The notes under the pieces: model-generated | Told to the model about the DNA's origin: nothing | Databases searched by the model: none | Seen by the model: the letters and a program-made list of their open reading frames with translations, nothing else | In this document: positions 1 through 5,005 of the stretch, piece after piece | Layout of the letters: the number at the start of each line of letters is the position of its first letter | Numbering within the stretch: the stretch's first letter is position 1 | Translations under genes and position numbers: made by a program | Source of the DNA: Nitrospiraceae bacterium | GTDB taxonomy: Bacteria > Nitrospirota > Nitrospiria > Nitrospirales > UBA8639 | Length of the DNA stretch: 5,505 bases | Assembly (NCBI GenBank): GCA_003523945.1 | Contig: DOFS01000124.1 | Span: forward strand, 1-5,505 | Reading direction: 5' to 3'

Positions 1-131
1 GTGCTCCTCGATCGGGGAGCCCGGCAAGGCATGACCGACCGGCTGTTCGCCGGCCGCGTCCGTCTACCCTTGCTTCTTAAGGCCTCACAGGCAGCCTCTT
101 TATCTGCATAAAGGGCATCGCGGGTTTTCAT
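1..131 (+). other. Left-edge region, possible 3' end of an upstream gene, unidentified
   Basis: One + strand frame is open from the left edge to a TAA at 109-111 and would give a 36-residue tail ending in ASLSA. The other two + frames stop at 32-34 and 78-80. I do not recognise the tail, and it is too short to judge as coding. The stretch also contains two small GC-rich hairpins: GCTCCTC (3-9) pairs with GGGGAGC (14-20), with one G-T wobble, and CCGGC (39-43) pairs with GCCGG (49-53). It could therefore equally be untranslated or structured RNA. The strong terminator just downstream implies that something on the + strand is transcribed through here. Confidence 0.2.
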
Positions 132-169
132 TGAAGCCCGGATCATTCCGATCCGGGCTTCATGGTTTT
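132..169 (+). terminator. Rho-independent terminator of the upstream transcript
   Basis: A perfect 13-bp inverted repeat, TGAAGCCCGGATC (132-144) and its complement at 150-162, encloses a 5-nt loop (ATTCC). It is followed by TGGTTTT at 163-169. A GC-rich stem followed by a short T run is the classic intrinsic terminator on the + strand. On the minus strand the stem is not followed by T residues. It insulates the exporter operon from the gene to the left. Confidence 0.8.
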
Positions 170-256
170 GGAAGAGATCCTGTCTCCCCACCGTCCTTTC
201 TTGCCTTTTTTTCTTTTTTCCCCTTCATGTCGTGCCTCCTCATCGTTCGTAGTCAT

Positions 257-288
257 TTGACTGTATTCTAGAAGGCTTGTGCTACACT
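257..288 (+). promoter_or_regulatory. Candidate promoter of the exporter operon
   Basis: An extended -10 element, TGCTACACT (280-288, TG-n-TACACT), lies 7 bp before the first ATG of the operon. A TTGACT (257-262) resembles a -35 box, but its 20-bp spacing from TACACT is longer than the usual 17, so the extended -10 may carry most of the strength. A T-rich tract at about 204-226 (two runs of six to seven T) lies upstream. A start about 7 nt after this -10 would fall on or next to the initiation codon. The assignment comes from motif reading only. Confidence 0.4.
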
Positions 289-295
289 TTCCCGT

Positions 296-1450
296 ATGAA
301 AGCGTGGGGATTACGGCTCTTCGCGGTCCTGGGTTTAGTCCTGGCAGGTTATTTCTTCTATCTCTGGGTGTGGGCTCCCACGTCTCTGGCCGTAAGCACT
401 CTTCCGGTGGAACGCGGAAGAGTTGAGGAAACCGTGACGAATACCCGTGCGGGCACCGTGACGGCTCGCCAACGGGCCAAACTGTCCCCGGAGATTGGCG
501 GACGGGTGGTGGATATCCCTCATCGGAAAGGGGCGAACGTGCATGCAGGGGATATTCTTCTCCGGTTGAACGATGACACACAGCGTGCGGCCGTTCACAT
601 GGCCGAACGTGAGTTGGCCGTGGTGCAAGTTCGTCGGGAACGACTCTGCCTGGAGGCCGCACGGGCCAAACGCGAATACCTGCGCAATCAGCAGTTACGG
701 GAACGAGATCTGGTTTCAACCGATTTTCTGGACCAAATAAAAAACGTCGCCCAAACAACTGCCGTGTTTTGCAAACAGGCGCAAGTCGAGATTTCCAAGG
801 CCCGATCCGCGATTGTCGAGGCCAAGGCGATGTTGGCAAAAACGGTGCTTCGGGCTCCCTTTGATGGGGTGGTGGCCGAAGTGGATATTGAGGTGGGGGA
901 ATGGACGACCCCCTCTCCGCCCGCCCTGCCGGTGCCCCCTGTCCTGGATCTGATTGATCCCACCTCCATGTATGTGAGTGCTCCGATGGATGAGGTCGAT
1001 TCCGCAAGAATTCGCCCGGAACAACCGGTGAGGGTGACGTTGGATCCCTTTCCGGGACAACACTATCGCGGACATGTTCACCACATCGCGCCATATGTTT
1101 TAGATATTGAAGAACAGAATCGTACCGTGGCCATTGATGTCGAACTGGATGACCGGCAGTTTGCGGCCACCTTGCTTCCCGGCACATCGGCCGATGTGGA
1201 AGTCATTCTATCTGTCAAAGAGGGTGTGCTGCGTATTCCGACTTCGGCTCTTGTCGAGGGGCAAAGGGTTTTTGTCGTCGAAGGAGAGCTGGTACGGTTG
1301 CGGACAATCACTCTCGGGCTAAAAAATTGGGATTTTGTGGAAGTTGTCGATGGCCTGGCCGAAGGTGATCCGGTGGTGATTTCTCTTGATGAGGAAGGCC
1401 TGGCTGATGGCGTGCCTGTGGTTGTGCGCTCCACCTCTGAAACCCGGTGA
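296..1450 (+). CDS. Periplasmic adaptor (membrane fusion protein, HlyD/MacA type) of an ABC exporter
   Basis: This 384-residue protein should link an inner-membrane ABC transporter to an outer-membrane channel. One N-terminal membrane anchor spans about residues 5-27. The first lipoyl half lies at about 52-95 and includes GGRVVDI and G-A-N-V-x-A-G-D. A long alpha-hairpin at about 96-182 follows, then the second lipoyl half (LRAPFDGVV, 185-193), a proline-rich linker (about 206-215), a beta-barrel (about 224-307) and a membrane-proximal domain. The hairpin tip carries R130, L134 and S141, the R-L-S spacing known from AcrA, MacA and HlyD for contact with TolC. The only two cysteines, C118 and C159, lie on opposite arms of the hairpin. 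The ATG at 296 is the only sensible start, because an in-frame TAG at 269-271 bounds the frame. No Shine-Dalgarno sequence precedes it. The stop overlaps the next gene in GTGA. The substrate is unknown. Confidence 0.9.
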   Translation: MKAWGLRLFAVLGLVLAGYFFYLWVWAPTSLAVSTLPVERGRVEETVTNTRAGTVTARQRAKLSPEIGGRVVDIPHRKGANVHAGDILLRLNDDTQRAAVHMAERELAVVQVRRERLCLEAARAKREYLRNQQLRERDLVSTDFLDQIKNVAQTTAVFCKQAQVEISKARSAIVEAKAMLAKTVLRAPFDGVVAEVDIEVGEWTTPSPPALPVPPVLDLIDPTSMYVSAPMDEVDSARIRPEQPVRVTLDPFPGQHYRGHVHHIAPYVLDIEEQNRTVAIDVELDDRQFAATLLPGTSADVEVILSVKEGVLRIPTSALVEGQRVFVVEGELVRLRTITLGLKNWDFVEVVDGLAEGDPVVISLDEEGLADGVPVVVRSTSETR

Positions 1451-2187
1451 TTGAACTTCAACACATTTCCAAGTTGTATGAAATCGGCGGACAGCCTATC
1501 TATGCCCTGAGAGATACCAGTGAGACGTTCCACTCTGGAGAATATGTCGCGATCGTCGGTCCTTCCGGTTCCGGTAAATCCACCTTGCTCAACATTATCG
1601 GGTGTTTGCTCCGCCCCAGCAGCGGCGCCTATGTGTTAGAAGGGCAGGATATCAGTCAGTTGGATGATCAGGCTCTGAGCCATGTCCGCCAACATAATAT
1701 CGGGTTTATCTTTCAGTCCTTTCATCTTGTCCCCCGGTTAACCGCACTGGGGAATGTCGCGTTGCCCATGGTGTTTGCCGGGGTCCCCTCGGCTGAGCGT
1801 GAGGCCAGGGCACTTGCAGCGCTGGACTCGGTGGGGCTGGCGGATCGGGCGCAACACCGTCCGAGCCAACTGTCGGTCGGTCAACGCCAACGAACGGTTA
1901 TTGCTCGTGCCATTATCATGCATCCCAAGGTCTTGTTGGCTGATGAGCCCACGGGAAATTTGGATACGGGTTCGGGCCAACAGGTTATGGAACTCCTGGA
2001 GTTACTCAATCGCCAGGGGTTGACCCTTCTGGTCGTGACGCATGATCCCAATGTGGCCCGGCGGGCCAAGCGCGTCCTGATGTTAGCCGACGGACGGATC
2101 GAGAAGCGATTGGCCCGCAGTGAATTCCCTGAATCGGCGATGCCGTATCCGCAGGGGTCGACGAGAGAGGACGATGCCTCCCGATGA
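1447..2187 (+). CDS. ABC transporter ATPase, MacB/LolD-type
   Basis: A 246-residue nucleotide-binding subunit that should dimerise and hydrolyse ATP to drive the two permeases encoded next. Visible motifs in order are the Walker A GPSGSGKST (38-46), Q-loop Q90 in IFQSF, a signature read as LSVGQ (142-146), Walker B VLLADEPTGNLD (162-173, with D166 and catalytic E167) and the switch histidine H199 in VTHD. Length and the DEPTGNLD style fit the MacB/LolD/FtsE branch, here as a stand-alone subunit and not fused to a permease. The oddity is V144, where the family usually has G in LSGGQ. The start is a GTG that overlaps the adaptor stop (GTGA, 1447-1450). No Shine-Dalgarno sequence is seen, so initiation probably depends on coupling. 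The last 25 or so residues are a polar tail. The stop overlaps the next start in ATGA. Confidence 0.93.
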   Translation: MIELQHISKLYEIGGQPIYALRDTSETFHSGEYVAIVGPSGSGKSTLLNIIGCLLRPSSGAYVLEGQDISQLDDQALSHVRQHNIGFIFQSFHLVPRLTALGNVALPMVFAGVPSAEREARALAALDSVGLADRAQHRPSQLSVGQRQRTVIARAIIMHPKVLLADEPTGNLDTGSGQQVMELLELLNRQGLTLLVVTHDPNVARRAKRVLMLADGRIEKRLARSEFPESAMPYPQGSTREDDASR

Positions 2188-3383
2188 TGAGTGAGATTGT
2201 ACGGTTTGCCTGGTCAGCGCTAACGGGACATCGCCTGCGCACCTCGCTGTGTGTCCTGGGTGTGGCGGTCGGCATTGCGGCGGTGGTGATGCTCACGGCA
2301 TTGGGTGAGGGAGCACGCCAGTATGTGATTACCCAGTTTACGTCTATTGGCAGTAATTTATTGTCTATTCTTCCAGGAAAAACCGAAACAACGGGGGCCA
2401 TTCCTCATATGGGCGGCGTGGCCAATGATCTCACGTTACAGGATTTTTTGGCGTTGCAGCGTGAGATTCGTGCGGCTCAATTGATTGTGCCCATTTCCAT
2501 GGGGACCGAGACGGTCAGCCGTGGGGAACGGAGTCGACAGGTGGCGGTCATCGGCAGTACTCCGGACTTTTTGAAGGCCCGTCAATTGCGGATACAATTG
2601 GGGGACACGCTTCCATCCGGGGATGTGGAGCGTGGAAGTGCGGTGGTGGTGTTAGGCAAGACCATCGCGCAGGAACTGTTTCCCGGGCAACAACCCGTGG
2701 GTCAGGTGGTGCGGGTGGGAGAGTGGCGAATGCGGGTGATTGGTGTCCTGGGGGAAATTGGGACACAACTCGCGGTTCAAATGGATGAGGTTGTGCTTGT
2801 GCCTGTGGCCACGGGCCTTCGTATGTTTAACCGATCATCCCTGTTCCGGATATTAATGAAAGTTCGCTCATCGCGTGATCTTGATGCGACCTGTGTGGTG
2901 GCGATCCGGATTCTCACCGAGCGGCATGATGAGGAAGATGTCACCTGTATTACGCAACAAGCGGTGGTGTCCACCTTCTCATCGATTTTACAAACCTTCA
3001 CTCTGGTGTTGGTGGCCATTGCGGGCATCTCGTTGTCGGTTGCGGGAATCGGAGTGATGAATGTCATGCTGGTGACCGTCTCTGAACGAACCCAGGAAAT
3101 TGGATTGCTCCGCGCATTGGGTGCGACGCGCGGGCATATTCTCCGGGTATTTTTAGTGGAATCGGTCTTGTTGGCAGGACTTGGCGGATTGGTCGGTCTG
3201 GCGACCGGGCTTGGAGTCATGCAGTTGCTGGTGTGGATGTATCCGGCCATTCCTGCCCAAGCTCCCTGGTGGGCCGTCGGGGCTGCCTTCCTGATGTCGG
3301 TCGTAATGGGTGGGTTGTTTGGTGTCCTGCCGGCACGACGAGCGGCAAAACTTGATCCTATGGCGGCGTTGCAACGGCGGTAA
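2184..3383 (+). CDS. ABC transporter permease 1, FtsX/MacB family
   Basis: A 399-residue inner-membrane permease with MacB topology. The first membrane segment lies at about 20-41, followed by a large periplasmic (MacB_PCD-like) domain at about 42-270. Three more segments lie at about 272-297, 322-347 and 361-383. The cytoplasmic coupling region between segments 2 and 3 reads ERTQEIGLLRALGATRG (301-317), the typical FtsX-family contact with the ATPase. The C-terminus PARRAAKLDPMAALQ is also typical. The N-terminal periplasmic motif NLLSILPGKT (58-67) matches the MacB family. C237 and C255 lie in the periplasmic domain and could form a disulfide. ATG 2184 overlaps the ATPase stop, and the next codon is also ATG (2187). 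AGAGAGG at 2164-2170 is a distant, weak ribosome binding site. It probably pairs with the second permease as a heterodimer. Confidence 0.93.
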   Translation: MMSEIVRFAWSALTGHRLRTSLCVLGVAVGIAAVVMLTALGEGARQYVITQFTSIGSNLLSILPGKTETTGAIPHMGGVANDLTLQDFLALQREIRAAQLIVPISMGTETVSRGERSRQVAVIGSTPDFLKARQLRIQLGDTLPSGDVERGSAVVVLGKTIAQELFPGQQPVGQVVRVGEWRMRVIGVLGEIGTQLAVQMDEVVLVPVATGLRMFNRSSLFRILMKVRSSRDLDATCVVAIRILTERHDEEDVTCITQQAVVSTFSSILQTFTLVLVAIAGISLSVAGIGVMNVMLVTVSERTQEIGLLRALGATRGHILRVFLVESVLLAGLGGLVGLATGLGVMQLLVWMYPAIPAQAPWWAVGAAFLMSVVMGGLFGVLPARRAAKLDPMAALQRR

Positions 3384-4588
3384 TGATGACACTTCGTGAC
3401 CTTTTACGGTTTTCCGGCGGAGCCGTGTTAGCCCATCGATTACGTTCGGCCTTATCGCTCCTGGGTATTGCGATCGGGGTGGGCGCGGTGATTCTGCTGA
3501 CGTCGATCGGGGAGGGGACTCGCTATTACATTCTTTCTCAGTTTACGCAATTCGGGACAAATCTGCTGGCGATCAACCCGGGAAAAACCAAGACCTTCGG
3601 GGTTCCCGGCGTCTTAGGTGGCACGACACATAAACTGACCTTGGACGACGCTCAAATGGTGCGACGGATTCCGGGAGTCGAAGCGGTGGTGCCTATGGCC
3701 ATGGGAGTGGGGCGTGTTGAAGCCGAAGGGTTGGGACGCAGCATTAATATTTTTGGCGTCACGTCTGAGATGCCGGCTGTCTGGCGTTTTTCTGTCGCGC
3801 AGGGCTCCTTTTTACCTGTGGAGGATGTGCATCGCACCATGCCGGTGGTAGTTCTGGGCCCAAAAGTGAAACGTGAATTGTTTGGCGATCGGAATCCATT
3901 AGGACAAGTGATTAGAATTGTCGGGTATCGTTTTCGCGTCGTGGGAGTCATGGAAGCCAAAGGTCAGGTGTTGGGTTTTGATCTGGATGATGCCGTATAT
4001 ATTCCGGTGGCAAATGCGATGAAGATGTTTAATCTCGACGAGCTGATGGAAATTGATGTGGCCTATGTCTCCGCCCAGGTGGTGGATCAGGTGGTGGAAG
4101 AGATCCGGCGGTTACTCACCGACCGTCATCGGGGAACCGAAGACTTTACCATCACCACACAGACAGCCATGTTGGAAGTCTTGGATGATGTCATGAGAGT
4201 CGTGACCTTGTCCGCGGCAGGCATTGCAGGGATTTCGCTCATCGTGGGGGTCATCGGGATTTTGACCATGATGTGGATCTCTGTGGGAGAGCGATATGCA
4301 GAAATCGGCTTGTTGTGTGCCATTGGAGCCAGGCCCCGTCAGATTTTTTTAATATTTTTGTTCGAATCTATGATTCTTGCGATGCTTGGAGGAGGGTTAG
4401 GAGTAATTTTCGGAGTCGTGGGAGCCCTGTTGTTAACCATTATTCTTCCGGGCTTGCCGGTCTATGTTGATGAGCACTACCTCCTTCTCGGTCTGCTTGT
4501 GGCCACAGCGACAGGTCTGCTTTCCGGAGTGGCTCCCGCTCGGCGCGCGATCCGGATTGATCCGGTCGAGTCCCTTCATGCCGAATGA
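3383..4588 (+). CDS. ABC transporter permease 2, FtsX/MacB family
   Basis: A 401-residue paralogue of the preceding permease with the same plan. One membrane segment lies at about 20-42, followed by a periplasmic domain to about 270. Three further segments lie at about 274-299, 322-355 and 366-385. The two proteins align along their length: GEGTRYYILSQFTQFGTNLL (43-62) matches GEGARQYVITQFTSIGSNLL in permease 1. The coupling region is GERYAEIGLLCAIGARPRQI (302-321), with C312 where permease 1 has R310. The end is PARRAIRIDPVESLHAE. ATG 3383 overlaps the TAA of permease 1 by one base (TAATG), and a second ATG follows at 3386. GGCGG (3376-3380) is a weak ribosome binding site, so coupling is likely. 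It is the last intact gene of the operon. Tandem duplication and divergence are the likely origin of the pair. Confidence 0.93.
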   Translation: MMTLRDLLRFSGGAVLAHRLRSALSLLGIAIGVGAVILLTSIGEGTRYYILSQFTQFGTNLLAINPGKTKTFGVPGVLGGTTHKLTLDDAQMVRRIPGVEAVVPMAMGVGRVEAEGLGRSINIFGVTSEMPAVWRFSVAQGSFLPVEDVHRTMPVVVLGPKVKRELFGDRNPLGQVIRIVGYRFRVVGVMEAKGQVLGFDLDDAVYIPVANAMKMFNLDELMEIDVAYVSAQVVDQVVEEIRRLLTDRHRGTEDFTITTQTAMLEVLDDVMRVVTLSAAGIAGISLIVGVIGILTMMWISVGERYAEIGLLCAIGARPRQIFLIFLFESMILAMLGGGLGVIFGVVGALLLTIILPGLPVYVDEHYLLLGLLVATATGLLSGVAPARRAIRIDPVESLHAE

Positions 4589-4680
4589 CCCGCCGGTCGG
4601 CTTGGGCCAGTGTCCCGGATTGTATGGAAAGCGGCGGAATCTTACATTTCGGAATAAGATTCGGGGATGGTGAAGCCTTT
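4589..4680. other. Intergenic stretch after the exporter operon
   Basis: No gene and no convincing intrinsic terminator follow the permease 2 stop directly. The only clear structure is the inverted repeat at 4637-4662, described separately. Operon transcripts may therefore run on to the hairpin at 4952-4991, which would give a 3' untranslated region of more than 350 nt. Confidence 0.5.
4637..4662. repeat. 8-bp perfect inverted repeat with 10-bp spacer
   Basis: GAATCTTA (4637-4644) and TAAGATTC (4655-4662) are exact reverse complements separated by CATTTCGGAA. The dyad could be a regulator binding site in front of the broken lipoprotein gene. In RNA it would be a hairpin in the operon tail. 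No T run follows, so it is not a standard terminator. No regulator is identifiable from the sequence. Confidence 0.5.
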
Positions 4681-4694
4681 TCATGTATTGTTTC

Positions 4695-4702
4695 AAGGAG
4701 GT
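4695..4702 (+). promoter_or_regulatory. Perfect Shine-Dalgarno sequence AAGGAGGT
   Basis: AAGGAGGT is the strongest ribosome binding site in the window, yet it serves no intact gene. Downstream starts are TTG at 4704 (only 2 nt after GGAGG) and ATG at 4714 (12 nt after GGAGG). Both lead into the lipoprotein-like remnant described next. Its presence supports the view that a gene once started, or still starts, here. Confidence 0.5.
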
Positions 4703-4703
4703 A

Positions 4704-4960
4704 TTGAGAAGGGATGGATTATCTTGGATCTCTCGGCTCACGGGTGCCCTATTGCATGGGGCTCTTGGCAGGTTGTGCTTCCTATCCGAAAGTGTGACTC
4801 CCATATGGGTATGCACACAAATAGCGACTGGTCTTTCCAGGTCGGCCGTGATGCATTTAGGAAGAGATTACATGATTCCCTGAATGAACTCTGTGCAGGA
4901 AAGTGTTGGAAAAAGGCAGATATGTGGTTGTGGGCGGAGAATGGGCAGACAAACAAAGGA
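4704..4960 (+). pseudogene. Possible frame-broken small lipoprotein gene
   Basis: Three reading frames seem to hold successive parts of one small exported protein. The frame from TTG 4704 gives a basic, then hydrophobic start (LRRDGLSWISRLTGALL). One base out of frame, ATG 4756 continues as MGLLAGCASYPKV, which contains a lipobox (LAGC), and ends in a TGA at 4795-4797. In the third frame, about 4798-4950, the translation reads as a polar segment with DWSFQVGRDAFRKRL and LNELCAGKCWKK. That frame has no stop until 5033-5035, beyond the terminator hairpin. Joined, these would form a lipoprotein signal peptide plus a small mature domain. Two single-base insertions or equivalent changes would explain the breaks. 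I recognise no family. Alternatives are a sequencing or assembly error, chance resemblance, or a genuine 27-residue ORF from ATG 4714 (to 4797). Confidence 0.3.
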
Positions 4961-4991
4961 ACCCCGCCGGTTCCGCCGGGATTCCTTTGTT
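4952..4991 (-). terminator. Terminator between convergent genes, best for the FKBP gene
   Basis: The arms 4952-4970 and 4973-4991 are complementary at 17 of 19 positions, and the outer 10 bp (AACAAAGGAA with TTCCTTTGTT) are perfect. The innermost bases must open into a loop. On the minus strand one of the two mismatches becomes a G-U wobble, and the sequence after the stem is T-rich (TTTGTTTG). The hairpin begins 14 nt past the FKBP stop. On the + strand it is followed by GTTATT, so it may also stop transcripts from the exporter operon. Confidence 0.65.
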
Positions 4992-5005
4992 GTTATTCGA
5001 GTAGT

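Noticed and set aside
204..226. T-rich tract as a terminator
   Set aside because: There is no stem-loop directly in front of it. It is more likely an AT-rich element upstream of the promoter.
282..1187. A 301-codon minus-strand open frame opposite the adaptor gene
   Set aside because: It is antisense to a well-supported gene. Its translation is rich in P, R and H with no domain logic, as expected for a shadow of a GC-rich gene.
2777..3250. A 157-codon minus-strand open frame opposite permease 1
   Set aside because: The composition is low-complexity (many T, S, R and N), it has no recognisable motif, and it lies entirely antisense to the permease membrane region.
4433..4816. A 127-codon minus-strand open frame across the end of permease 2 and the gap
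   Set aside because: It runs antisense through the conserved C-terminus of permease 2. No ribosome binding site or recognisable family is visible.
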